Shown piece by piece: positions 7,953 to 15,703 of a DNA stretch of 64,000 nucleotides. Position 1 is the first letter of the stretch; every line of letters begins with the position of its first letter. The position numbers and the translations under genes are program-made. Where the stretch lies: the NCBI RefSeq assembly GCF_018271995.1, contig NZ_JAGUCO010000007.1:172765-236764 (forward strand), given 5' to 3'. The notes beneath the pieces are model-generated. The model had not been told where the DNA came from, ran no database searches, and saw nothing but the letters and a program-made list of their open reading frames with translations. This stretch comes from Carboxylicivirga linearis (lineage in GTDB: Bacteria; Bacteroidota; Bacteroidia; Bacteroidales; Marinilabiliaceae).

Positions 7953-8197
7953 TTATAAGTCATCTATCGGATTTTTAAATTTGCTAAAATCAGAATTAGA
8001 TACATGGGGTACCTATCTGTTGTTTTTAAACTGGCATGTCCCAGCCACTCCTGTATATATCTTAAATCGGTTCCTTGCTTCAGTAAATGAGTAGCAAAGC
8101 TGTGCCGAAGCATATGAGGCGTTACTCTTTTTTTTAAACCAATAGGTAGTTTAAACGGTTGCCGGTGTTCGGCAGCTTTGAGTTGTATGGTTGGTTT
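7953..8197 (-). pseudogene. C-terminal remnant of a tyrosine recombinase/integrase
   Basis: The reading frame contains [18 protein letters not shown], then [19 protein letters not shown] and DRY, which are the catalytic His-Arg (HMLRH), His (LGH) and Tyr motifs of XerC-like recombinases. The N-terminal catalytic half is absent and the sequence before KPTIQ is not integrase-like. After DRY the frame is lost at the CCCC run (8006-8009). Restoring one A gives [19 protein letters not shown] and a stop at 7953, the normal integrase end. So the gene is truncated at 5' and frameshifted at 3'. It marks an old mobile-element insertion. Confidence 0.8.
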
Positions 8198-8356
8198 TGA
8201 TATCACAAATAGATTTGCAATGATGTTAAACAAAATTAATAAAATAGTTAGTATAGGCAAGTGATTTAAATATGCCTTGGTGATAGCTCTATACAGTAAG
8301 TAAGTTTATTTTACTATACTATTCTAAAAAATATTGTTTTTGAGTGGAAAAGAAAA

Positions 8357-8562
8357 ACTCAGCCGTTAATGAGGGCCAGTCAGCGGTATTAAAGTCCCGA
8401 TCAGCGCCCCGGTAATCCGATCAGCGGCATAAAAGTGTCGATCAGCGGGGGTGGGGATGCGATCAGCGGTGAAAAAATGCAGATCAGCGCCTTCGGAGCC
8501 CGATCAGCGGGTAAAAAGGGTGGATCAGCGGGTGGGGAGACCGGTCAGCGCCTTGTAGGCCA
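8357..8562. repeat. Array of GATCAGCG boxes with about 20.6-bp period (array B)
   Basis: The octamer GATCAGCG or a close variant starts at 8357 (diverged), 8378, 8399, 8419, 8440, 8461, 8482, 8502, 8523 and 8543, always 20 or 21 bp apart. The 12-13 bases between boxes differ completely, some A-rich and some G/C-rich. The array is much more GC-rich than its surroundings. Forward frames across it are not credible genes because the period is not a multiple of three. The units are too short for CRISPR repeats. Confidence 0.85.
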
Positions 8563-8610
8563 GGTGTATTCAGAAAAAACAAGAAGCTGTTGCCTCCTGT
8601 TTTTATTATA

Positions 8611-8998
8611 TCAGTTACCTCTATGCTTTTTATTGTACTGACTCGAATATCTTTTTAGTTTTGCCGAATTGCGCCAAAACACATATTGGCCATAGTCTCT
8701 TATTACTCTTAAATTATTGCTCAGAAGGGTATAGGCTTTATCGCGTAAAAGTTTATTTGCATTTTCATCACCCTTCGATCCGTTTGAAAGAGTTCGTAGT
8801 GTTGCTAACTGCTGCAAAAAAGATTTAGCCTCTGAATTTATTCAGCTTCGTTATTAATGTATTATCAGGTATAATTAAGGGTGAGTCAAAAAGGTACCAG
8901 GTATTATACGTAACTAATCGATTAAAATGGTAATCTTTTATCAATTGACGTTTATCGGTATACGCTATTATGGGGATATAGAAAATGTAAATGGATGC
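8611..8998 (-). pseudogene. Decayed gene of unknown family, frameshifted
   Basis: On the minus strand a frame lacking any start codon runs from about 8998 to a TAA at 8825, with credible protein text (for example IIAYTDKRQLIKDYHFNRLV, then IIPDNTLITKLNKFRG). A second frame continues from 8841 to 8611 (EAKSFLQQLATLRTLSNGSKG, then LLRDKAYTLLSNNLRVIRDY, GQYVFWRN). Joined near 8825-8841 they give about 125 residues of one continuous C-terminal fragment. The 5' end stops at a palindromic repeat (8997-9030). I do not recognise the family. The shift shows that the gene is dead here. Confidence 0.6.
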
Positions 8999-9030
8999 TC
9001 CCCTCGGGGAGCAGTCAGCAAAAGCTGACT
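8997..9030. repeat. Paired-hairpin intergenic element
   Basis: Two perfect adjacent palindromes are present: GCTCCCCTCGGGGAGC (8997-9012) and AGTCAGC-AAAA-GCTGACT (9013-9030). This form is typical of small dispersed repeats. It may also help terminate transcription 3' of tyrA, which ends at 9043. Confidence 0.6.
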
Positions 9031-9042
9031 GAGGGATAATCG

Positions 9043-9816
9043 TTACTCAATATTCTTACGTACCATATTTAAAAACTCCTGCAATCCTTCTGTATCTTTC
9101 TTTTCAATTAAACTCAGAAGATGTTTTAGTTGAAAACGAATATTCTCAACCTGCTGATAGGTATATGGGTTAAAAAGGATTTCAGTAAGCAGGTAATCTT
9201 CTTCCGACATCAAACCTTTAGCAATATTCATATGCTTGCTGAAAGTTGTTCCGGGGGCTTTTTGATGTTTCATGCAGGCACCAAAAACCAACGACGAAGC
9301 AAAGGGGATAGATAGTGAATACGCAATGGTTTCGTCATGCCCGTCGAAGCTATATTCGTGTATATTTAGTTTTAAAGAGCTGAAAAAATCTTTGAAGAAG
9401 GCCTTGCCCAGATGATCGCCTTGTGTTATGATGATGGCATGATGCATGCTTAAATCATTAAGATTGGCAAAGGTAGGACCAAACATAGGGTGGGTGGATA
9501 CATAGCGATATCCGCTTTGTTCGTAAAATTCCTGTAATCCGGTTTTTACCGATGATATATCAGACAGAATGCAGTTTTTAGGTACATAAGGTAATACCTC
9601 TTTAAAAGCCGGTAAGGTATATTTTAATGATACTGCATTAATTAAGATCTCAGGAGCAAACTCTGTAATCTCTTCAAATTTAGTGAGACGTTGTGTATTA
9701 AATACGTATCGAAGTTTGCTCATATCGCGGTCAAAAATGGCAACTTCATGATCGAGACAAAGGGCATCGGTTAACCAGGTACCCATTTTTCCTGCTCCTA
9801 GAATACAGATTTTCAT
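9043..9816 (-). CDS. tyrA: Prephenate dehydrogenase
   Basis: TyrA oxidatively decarboxylates prephenate to 4-hydroxyphenylpyruvate with NAD(P), the tyrosine branch of aromatic synthesis. The N-terminal Rossmann fold opens with CILGAGKMGTWL and continues to SSVKTGLQEFYEQSGYRYVS. The motif HPMFGPTF around residue 110 is typical of prephenate dehydrogenases. About 257 residues without ACT or chorismate mutase domain. I use ATG 9816 (MKICILGAGK); a TTG at 9825 is the alternative. A TATATTTG box overlaps 9823-9830. It lies 319 bp behind the DAHP synthase gene with a terminator between, so it is probably transcribed separately. Confidence 0.88.
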   Translation of the reverse strand: MKICILGAGKMGTWLTDALCLDHEVAIFDRDMSKLRYVFNTQRLTKFEEITEFAPEILINAVSLKYTLPAFKEVLPYVPKNCILSDISSVKTGLQEFYEQSGYRYVSTHPMFGPTFANLNDLSMHHAIIITQGDHLGKAFFKDFFSSLKLNIHEYSFDGHDETIAYSLSIPFASSLVFGACMKHQKAPGTTFSKHMNIAKGLMSEEDYLLTEILFNPYTYQQVENIRFQLKHLLSLIEKKDTEGLQEFLNMVRKNIE

Positions 9817-9995
9817 AATTTTCAAATATATGTGTTTGGCCTTACCAATTCTTGATTCGTTTGGCCTAAGGAAAGATGAATTCTTATTTAAGGTAATACT
9901 ATAGTAAGACTGGGAAGCTGAGAACTTGTTCGAAGATCACCCAGCCGCACTTAAGTATTACAAGAATAGGGGTTCGTCTTTCATTCAGCCTTGAT

Positions 9996-10059
9996 TTTCT
10001 TTGTTTCGTTTCTTGCATCAAGGCAAGAAATGAAAAGCCCTGCGGCTAGAGCAAAGAAA
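9996..10059. repeat. Cruciform-forming intergenic element
   Basis: TTTCGTTTCTTGC (10004-10016) pairs with GCAAGAAATGAAA (10023-10035, one G-T pair) over a six-base loop. AGCC (10036-10039) pairs with GGCT (10044-10047), and an outer TTTCTTTG (9996-10003) pairs with CAAAGAAA (10052-10059). Together they make a three-way junction. It looks like a dispersed repeat between tyrA and the DAHP synthase gene; the rest of this gap holds only the terminator at 10092. Confidence 0.55.
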
Positions 10060-10091
10060 TACTTATTTGCTGATTAATTTATGTTTATATG

Positions 10092-10127
10092 CAAATAAGG
10101 AGTAGTGATTTTACTACTCCTTATTTG
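10092..10127 (-). terminator. Terminator of the pheA-aminotransferase-DAHP synthase operon
   Basis: This is a perfect 15-bp stem, CAAATAAGGAGTAGT (10092-10106) with ACTACTCCTTATTTG (10113-10127), around a six-base loop. It starts 7 bp after the DAHP synthase stop. The T-run is weak. Confidence 0.75.
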
Positions 10128-10134
10128 TATTGAT

Positions 10135-11232
10135 TTATTTCTTCGCCAATTCTTTATTCATCACAATATTCTGACGATTGATTGATTCCTCATGAATGTG
10201 TTCGAATACTTTCACCACAAATTCAGGATTCAATTTGTTTTCATCAGCCTGATTACGACGTTTATTCATAATCTCATCATAACGACGAGTTTGAAGAATT
10301 GTAATGTTATTATCGTATTTGTACTTACCAATAGCTTCAGAAATCTTCATTCGTGAGCTTAAAGTCTCTAATAACTGTTGGTCGAGCAAGTCGATTTTTT
10401 TACGTAACTCATCCAAAGTAACACGTGGCTTTTCACCAATGGCCGATTGACGAACAACCAAATCATCCATTATTAACTTCAGATGATCAGGTGTTACCTG
10501 CTGACTTGCATCACTCCATGCTTTTTCAGGACACATATGCGATTCAATAATCAAACCGTCGAAATTAAGGTCCATGGCCTCCTGCGATACCTCTGCAATC
10601 ATTTCGCTCTTACCTGAGATATGACTAGGGTCGGTGATGATAGGTAAATTAGGAATACGACGACGAAGCTCAATAGGAATCTGCCACTCAGGATTATTAC
10701 GGTATTTGGTTTTATCGTAAGTACTGAATCCACGGTGGATAGCACCCAAACGCTTAATACCTGCCTGGTTGATTCTTTCCATGGCACCAATCCATAGCTC
10801 TAAATCCGGATTTACCGGGTTTTTAACCAACACAGGAATGTCAACACCTGCTAATGCATCTGCTACTTCTTGTACAGCAAATGGATTAGCTGTAGTACGA
10901 GCGCCTACCCAAAGCATGTCCACACCAAATTTCAAGGCTTCGTATACATGATGAGCAGTAGCCACCTCAATACTGATGAACATGCCTGTTTCTTCCTTCA
11001 CCTTTTTCAACCAAGGCAAACCAACAGTTCCAACGCCTTCAAAAGCACCTGGACGAGTACGAGGTTTCCAAATTCCTGAACGGAATATTTTCACTCCCTG
11101 AGCAGCTAATTGTTTAGCTGTAGTCAATACTTGTTCTTCAGTTTCGGCACTACAAGGGCCTGCAATTAACATAGGACGCTCCAGTTTGTATCCTGGTAAT
11201 TCCAATGGTAGTAAATCCAGTTTATTTTCCAT
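10135..11232 (-). CDS. Bifunctional DAHP synthase (type I-beta)/chorismate mutase
   Basis: This 365-residue fusion catalyses the first step of the shikimate pathway (PEP plus erythrose 4-phosphate to DAHP) and the conversion of chorismate to prephenate. Residues about 15-260 are the DAHP synthase barrel (MLIAGPCSAETEEQV, FRSGIWKPRTRPG, TDPSHISGKSEM). Residues about 268-355 are an AroQ-type chorismate mutase helical domain (LRKKIDLLDQQLLETLSSRM and ending near NRQNIVM). The fusion is common in Bacteroidota. It starts 2 bp after the aminotransferase stop, so translation is likely coupled. Attenuation upstream of pheA should control it too. Confidence 0.92.
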   Translation of the reverse strand: MENKLDLLPLELPGYKLERPMLIAGPCSAETEEQVLTTAKQLAAQGVKIFRSGIWKPRTRPGAFEGVGTVGLPWLKKVKEETGMFISIEVATAHHVYEALKFGVDMLWVGARTTANPFAVQEVADALAGVDIPVLVKNPVNPDLELWIGAMERINQAGIKRLGAIHRGFSTYDKTKYRNNPEWQIPIELRRRIPNLPIITDPSHISGKSEMIAEVSQEAMDLNFDGLIIESHMCPEKAWSDASQQVTPDHLKLIMDDLVVRQSAIGEKPRVTLDELRKKIDLLDQQLLETLSSRMKISEAIGKYKYDNNITILQTRRYDEIMNKRRNQADENKLNPEFVVKVFEHIHEESINRQNIVMNKELAKK

Positions 11233-11234
11233 GG

Positions 11235-12413
11235 TTATTGTTTTATGATTTTTTCTATTCTTTCTTTTGCTTCAATTAATACTTCTTGTTTGGTACAAAG
11301 GCTAATGCGAATGTATCGCTTACCTGTTTCACCAAATATCAGTCCCGGAGTAATAAATACATCTACTCCGTATAAGATCTTGTCTGATAGCTCACCACTA
11401 TCCTTATATTTATCAGGAATGCGGGCCCATACAAACATACCTGTTTGGTTGGTGTCGTAAGTGCATTCCAGTATATCCATAATTTCCTGAACTAGTACTC
11501 TTCGTTGTTTATACTCTTCGTTAACGGCGCTGTACCAGTTGCTGTTTAGTTGCAAAGCTTTAACCGCTGCCAGTTGAAGAGGTTTAAACATTCCCGAGTC
11601 CATATTGCTTTTCACTCTTAAAATATATTGAATGAAAGTAGGGTTGGAGAAAGCTGCGCCTACACGCCAGCCTGCCATATTGTGTGATTTACTCAACGAA
11701 TTCAGCTCAATGGCAATATCTTTGGCACCCTCGATAGATAAAATACTCTGTGGTGAATCATTCAAGATAAAGCTATATGGATTATCGTTGCAAATAACGA
11801 TGTTGTGTTTTTTACCAAAAGCAATTACTTTCTCGAAAAAGCTGATACTTGCATTCGCTCCTGTTGGCATGTTTGGATAGTTAATCCACATCAATTTCAC
11901 ATTGCTTAGATCCTGTTTCTCCAGTTCATCCAGATTAGGTAACCAACCGTTGTTTTCGTCCAGGTTATAGGGAATAAGAGTTGCCTGAGCAATCTTGCTT
12001 GCCGAAGCATAGGTTGGGTAGCCCGGATTGGGAACCAAAACACCATCCCCCGGATTAAGGAAGGCAAGAGTGATATGCATAATACCTTCTTTAGAGCCCA
12101 TCAAAGGAAGAATCTCAGTATTTGCATCAGTCTTTACACTGTAATATCTTTCGTACCAGCTGCTGAAAGCCTCTCTAAGTTCAGGAATACCAACATAGCT
12201 TTGGTAACCATGATTGGTTTCTACCTGACTTTGTTGAGTTATTTCTTCAATAACTTCCGGAGCAGGAGCCATGTCTGGATTTCCAATTCCTAAGTTAATA
12301 ATAGGTTTACCTTCTTTTCTTAGCTTATCCAGTTCCTTCAATTTGATAGAAAAGTAGTATTCTTCTACCTGATTAATTCTATCAGCAGGTTGTATATTAT
12401 TCATGATTTGCAA
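11235..12413 (-). CDS. PLP-dependent aminotransferase of aromatic pathway
   Basis: This is a fold-type I class I/II aminotransferase of 392 residues. INLGIGNPDMAPAPEV opens the substrate-binding region. SLSKSHNMAGWRVG contains the PLP-binding lysine, and the PNPGYPTY and INYPNMPTGA motifs are present. It lies between pheA and DAHP synthase/chorismate mutase, so I infer that it transaminates phenylpyruvate/hydroxyphenylpyruvate or prephenate. It overlaps the pheA 3' end by 17 bp if it starts at 12413, or by 8 bp if it starts at the ATG at 12404. Substrate specificity cannot be read from the sequence. Confidence 0.85.
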   Translation of the reverse strand: MQIMNNIQPADRINQVEEYYFSIKLKELDKLRKEGKPIINLGIGNPDMAPAPEVIEEITQQSQVETNHGYQSYVGIPELREAFSSWYERYYSVKTDANTEILPLMGSKEGIMHITLAFLNPGDGVLVPNPGYPTYASASKIAQATLIPYNLDENNGWLPNLDELEKQDLSNVKLMWINYPNMPTGANASISFFEKVIAFGKKHNIVICNDNPYSFILNDSPQSILSIEGAKDIAIELNSLSKSHNMAGWRVGAAFSNPTFIQYILRVKSNMDSGMFKPLQLAAVKALQLNSNWYSAVNEEYKQRRVLVQEIMDILECTYDTNQTGMFVWARIPDKYKDSGELSDKILYGVDVFITPGLIFGETGKRYIRISLCTKQEVLIEAKERIEKIIKQ

Positions 12414-13296
12414 TTTCTATAGTATTACCGTTAGGTATTGGGTATGATTGTTTACCTTTTTCGTATTCACCTAAAATCTTTAATTTTTTGCACAAAGGTC
12501 GTATAGCATCCAATGATTGTAAATAGCGTTTATAATCATTAAATGTAAGATCGATGTAAAATAAATACTCCCACTCTTGTCCTACAATGGGTAAAGATTG
12601 AATTTTGGTTAAGTTTATGTTATAAAAACTCAGAACGGTTAATACCTTCGATAAACTTCCTTCATCATGAGGTAATGAAAATACCAGTGATGATTTGTTA
12701 ATACGGTCTTGCTCCAATAGTTCATCTGTTTCGGTTAATGCTCTGTCCGTTATCACTAAAAAGCGAGTATAATTACGTTTATTGGTTTCTATACCGCTGG
12801 CAATAATATTCAGGTTATACATTTCGGCAGCTAATTCCGATGCAATGGCAGCAATACCAGTTCGCTTTTCTTCGGCAATTAGTTTAGCACTTAATGCGGT
12901 GTCTTCAGAGGCAATTAATTTAATGTGAGGGTAATCTTTAAAGAACTCCTCACACTGAGCCAATGCCATTGGATGTGAATGAACCTCACGAATATCCTCA
13001 ATAGATTGTCCGGGTAAGGCCATTAACTGGTGTTTAATGCGTAATTTATATTCGCCAATAATAACCAGATCGCTATCCTTTAGCATGGTGTAGTTTTGCA
13101 AGATACTTCCTACCAAAGTATTCTCAATAGCAATAATCCCGTAAATGGATCTATCCTCTTTTAATGTTTGAAACAAATCAGGGAAGGTAAGGCACGGAAT
13201 CATCTCAAGATTATCCTCTTCAAAATAAGCTTTGGCAGCTATTTCGTGGTTTGCGCCCGGCCAACCTTGTATTGCTATTTTTTTCTTTGGTTTCAT
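12397..13296 (-). CDS. pheA: Prephenate dehydratase with ACT domain
   Basis: PheA converts prephenate to phenylpyruvate. The catalytic domain (about 1-190) has the characteristic TRF motif in NKRNYTRFLVI. The C-terminal ACT domain (about 205-280; SLVFSLPHDEGSLSKVLTVL then YNINLTKIQSLP) is the usual Phe-binding allosteric domain. At 299 residues it is a stand-alone dehydratase without chorismate mutase, which is carried by the downstream DAHP synthase fusion. It is the first gene of the operon and is preceded by a leader-peptide attenuator. The ATG at 13296 begins KPKKKIAIQGWPGANHE. Confidence 0.93.
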   Translation of the reverse strand: MKPKKKIAIQGWPGANHEIAAKAYFEEDNLEMIPCLTFPDLFQTLKEDRSIYGIIAIENTLVGSILQNYTMLKDSDLVIIGEYKLRIKHQLMALPGQSIEDIREVHSHPMALAQCEEFFKDYPHIKLIASEDTALSAKLIAEEKRTGIAAIASELAAEMYNLNIIASGIETNKRNYTRFLVITDRALTETDELLEQDRINKSSLVFSLPHDEGSLSKVLTVLSFYNINLTKIQSLPIVGQEWEYLFYIDLTFNDYKRYLQSLDAIRPLCKKLKILGEYEKGKQSYPIPNGNTIEIANHE

Positions 13297-13314
13297 TGTT
13301 AATGTATGTATATG

Positions 13315-13340
13315 AAAAAACCCGCCTTGCGAGGCGGGTT
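13315..13340 (-). terminator. Attenuator terminator in the pheA leader
   Basis: On the minus strand, AACCCGCCT-CGCA-AGGCGGGTT is followed by a run of T. This nine-bp GC-rich stem lies between the leader peptide stop (13369) and the pheA start (13296). Its position inside the leader rather than after a gene marks it as a regulatory terminator. Confidence 0.88.
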
Positions 13341-13386
13341 TCTATATATTTTAATGTTTTGAATTATCTTATAGCGTGCCCACCTC
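13331..13386 (-). promoter_or_regulatory. Antiterminator pairing of the pheA leader
   Basis: GAGGTGGG within the last codons of the leader peptide (13386-13379) can pair with CCCGCCTC, the 5' arm of the terminator (13338-13331), forming eight base pairs with one G-U. The two structures share bases and cannot coexist. Stalling upstream on Phe/Tyr codons would leave GAGGTGGG free and favour read-through. Completed translation would cover it and allow termination. Confidence 0.7.
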
Positions 13387-13440
13387 TTTTAGTCTGTTAA
13401 AAAAGAAATAATAAAAGCTATAAAAAAAGTTGTGAGCCAT
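13369..13440 (-). CDS. Phe/Tyr-rich leader peptide of the pheA operon
   Basis: This 23-codon frame starts MAHN, then reads FFYSFYYFFF, and ends NRLKEVGTL-stop. Six Phe and three Tyr fall in ten consecutive codons, matching the end products of the downstream genes. The frame begins 26 bp after a consensus promoter and its end overlaps the antiterminator half. I read it as a pheL-type attenuation peptide: when charged Phe- or Tyr-tRNA is scarce the ribosome should stall and pheA, the aminotransferase and DAHP synthase/chorismate mutase be transcribed. It is analogous to, and not necessarily homologous with, enterobacterial pheL. Confidence 0.85.
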   Translation of the reverse strand: MAHNFFYSFYYFFFNRLKEVGTL

Positions 13441-13466
13441 TGTTCTGTGTTTTCGTAATTGTGCTA

Positions 13467-13497
13467 CAAATGTAGAGAATAATTTTATATTACCAAA
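13467..13497 (-). promoter_or_regulatory. Consensus Bacteroidota promoter of the pheA leader
   Basis: On the minus strand TTTG (13497-13494), exactly 19 bases, then TACATTTG (13474-13467) match the -33/-7 consensus TTTG-N19-TAnnTTTG perfectly. The leader ATG follows 26 bp later. Confidence 0.8.
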
Positions 13498-13565
13498 TTG
13501 TGATTGATAAAATGTATTAAAATTTAAATAGTAAGTTAAGGCTTTAATTTACTAATAGATTCTTA

Positions 13566-15647
13566 TTACTGCAGGGTGGATTTTTGCATTTTTAATTCTT
13601 TAATATGTGAAACTATGTTAGTAGGCTTTTGTTCTACAAGAGGATGGTAAACCATAAAGGTTGTGCCTGATCCGGGTTTTGATTCAACTTTAATTTTACC
13701 ACCTAAAATGGTAATCAAATCACTACTAATGGTAAGCCCCAATCCTGTGCCTTCAGCCTTTTTATGGTTTGGATTTTCAACCTGTTGGAAACGGTGAAAT
13801 ATTTTTTTAAGGTGTTCTTCTGCAATACCTATTCCTGTATCTTTTACATAAATTACCAGCATTTTATCTTCAACAAAAGCTCCTATTGTGATACTTCCCT
13901 TTTCAGTAAATTTAATGGCATTCGTCATTAGGTTGAACAGAATTTGTTTTAATCTGATATTGTCGGAATGTAAAATCGTGTTTTCGTCAATCTTATCAAT
14001 AGATAATTGAATTTGAAGTTCGTGTTTATTTAATTTATCTTTTTCACTCTTAAATTGTTGGTGAATCTCCCTTAAAATTTCAATCACTTTAAATGATGAG
14101 TATTGAAGTTCAATATGCCCACTCTCAAGCTGCGAAAAAATCAGAATGTCAGAAATCAATTGTAATAACTGGTGACCATTGGACTGTATAATATTAAGGT
14201 AGTTGTGTTTTTGATCAGCAGTTAATTCATTATCTTCCAATAGTTCTGAGAAACCAATAATGGCATTCATTGGTGTACGAATCTCATGAGACATATTAGC
14301 CAGAAAAGTTGATTTCATGTAATCGGCTTGCTCTGCTTTTTCTTTTGCGGCTATTAGTTCCTGTTCATTCTTTTTCTTTTCTGTTATATCGGAAATGACT
14401 TTTACAAAACCTATAGGAGTTTTACCACCATCAAAAACCGGGCTGGTTGTAGTTCTGAGGAATTTATTGATTCGGGCATCGTAATATTCCGAAGGCTCTG
14501 TTACATTTGATGATTTACATTTTTCTATTTGACAGAATTGGCAGGGTTTATTTTCGTTATAATTTATTTCGTAGCATTTCTGTTTGATCAGTTCATCGTT
14601 TTTGTTAAGTGATTTTTCTTTGTAGGCTTTATTGGCCCATAGAATCCTGTACTCATTATCAATAAAAACAACTTGTTCTTCAATACTGTCTAGTATCAAC
14701 GATTTTTCGTTTTCAAGTTGGGTGATGAGTTTCTCATTCGATAGTCGAAGCTTAAGTTCCTTTTTTAAAGCAAGTCGGTTACGAGTGATATTGATACGAA
14801 GATAGATAAGGTAGATAACTAACGCGGTTAGCACAGAACCGATGATGTAGAGGATGATAGTTAGCCAAATGGGTTGTTTTTTTTCAACAGAGGCTAACAT
14901 CCATTGGTCGATTATAGAATGGTAAACATCAGGGGATTCAGTTAAAAAATCACTAACAGCCAGATCAAGTTCACTCATCAATTCTACAGATTCATGGCTT
15001 GTTGCAAAATTAAGATGAACGGGATTAAAAAATATGGAGGTTTGCTTTAAATTGTGATGCATATTTATGTTGTAGCCAAAAACTTTATTGATGGCAATGG
15101 CTTCAACTTCATTGTTTTCAATTGCTTTAACTAATTCTATCTGATTGGAGTATCGCCTTATATTGGTGTGTATGTTAAAGTCGTTGAGTAAGTTGATAAA
15201 AGCTGTTCCATGAATATCGCCCTTTTCTATGCCAAGTATCTTATTCTGCATATCAGAGATGTTATTTATTTGGCTATTCTGAGCGGTGTAGATAACACCC
15301 CAATTAATAAAAATGGGATTTTTGGAATAACTAATAAGCGATTCTCTTTCTTTAGAGTAGGCTATGCAAGGGGCAATATCAATTTCATTGTTTTTGGTAG
15401 CGTTAAGAATGTCTTCCAGCGTGTATTCCTGATAGTTGAGGTGCCAGTTTTTTTTATTGGCTATATTCTTCAGGATGTCAATAAAAATTCCTTTTGACTG
15501 ACCAGTAGAGTCTGTAAACAGGAGAGGTGGGTTTTGGTAAACTCCCACCGTAAGTTCACGATCTATGCTGCTTTTGTTATTAAAAGCTGCTGTATGAACA
15601 TATGATGCCAGAAATATGGCTAATATGGTTAAAAGTTGCTTGGGCAT
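13566..15647 (-). CDS. Sensor histidine kinase with periplasmic SBP_bac_3 domain and PAS domain
   Basis: This is a 693-residue inner-membrane kinase. A signal peptide (about 1-21) precedes a type-3 solute-binding domain (30-250; TVGVYQNPPLLF, GIFIDILKNIA) in the periplasm. A membrane helix (260-283), a coiled coil and a PAS domain (about 315-425) with cysteines C358, C369, C372 and C377 follow. HisKA has H454 (NMSHEIRTP); the ATPase has N576, DTGIGI and GTGLGL. No receiver domain is attached and no response regulator is adjacent, so its partner is elsewhere. A TATATTTG box lies 17 bp upstream. The ligand is probably an amino acid or small molecule, by family. Confidence 0.9.
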   Translation of the reverse strand: MPKQLLTILAIFLASYVHTAAFNNKSSIDRELTVGVYQNPPLLFTDSTGQSKGIFIDILKNIANKKNWHLNYQEYTLEDILNATKNNEIDIAPCIAYSKERESLISYSKNPIFINWGVIYTAQNSQINNISDMQNKILGIEKGDIHGTAFINLLNDFNIHTNIRRYSNQIELVKAIENNEVEAIAINKVFGYNINMHHNLKQTSIFFNPVHLNFATSHESVELMSELDLAVSDFLTESPDVYHSIIDQWMLASVEKKQPIWLTIILYIIGSVLTALVIYLIYLRINITRNRLALKKELKLRLSNEKLITQLENEKSLILDSIEEQVVFIDNEYRILWANKAYKEKSLNKNDELIKQKCYEINYNENKPCQFCQIEKCKSSNVTEPSEYYDARINKFLRTTTSPVFDGGKTPIGFVKVISDITEKKKNEQELIAAKEKAEQADYMKSTFLANMSHEIRTPMNAIIGFSELLEDNELTADQKHNYLNIIQSNGHQLLQLISDILIFSQLESGHIELQYSSFKVIEILREIHQQFKSEKDKLNKHELQIQLSIDKIDENTILHSDNIRLKQILFNLMTNAIKFTEKGSITIGAFVEDKMLVIYVKDTGIGIAEEHLKKIFHRFQQVENPNHKKAEGTGLGLTISSDLITILGGKIKVESKPGSGTTFMVYHPLVEQKPTNIVSHIKELKMQKSTLQ

Positions 15648-15663
15648 AAGTTGTTAATTGCTG

Positions 15664-15671
15664 CAAATATA
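15664..15671 (-). promoter_or_regulatory. -7 box (TATATTTG) of the SBP/PAS kinase
   Basis: The minus strand reads TATATTTGC, 17 bp before the kinase ATG. No TTTG is present at the ideal 19-bp distance. Confidence 0.4.
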
Positions 15672-15703
15672 AACAATTACACCCAATGGTTGCTTTCGGT
15701 TTC

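Noticed and set aside
7964..8260. The 98-residue frame as an intact integrase
   Set aside because: Only the C-terminal catalytic half is present, the N-terminal residues are unrelated and the 3' end is frameshifted.
8357..8562. Array B as a CRISPR array
   Set aside because: Repeats of eight bases with 12-13 base spacers are far too short, and no cas gene is near.
8435..8641. A 68-codon plus-strand frame over array B
   Set aside because: It reads through the GATCAGCG repeats, which have a non-triplet period, and has unnatural composition and no family.
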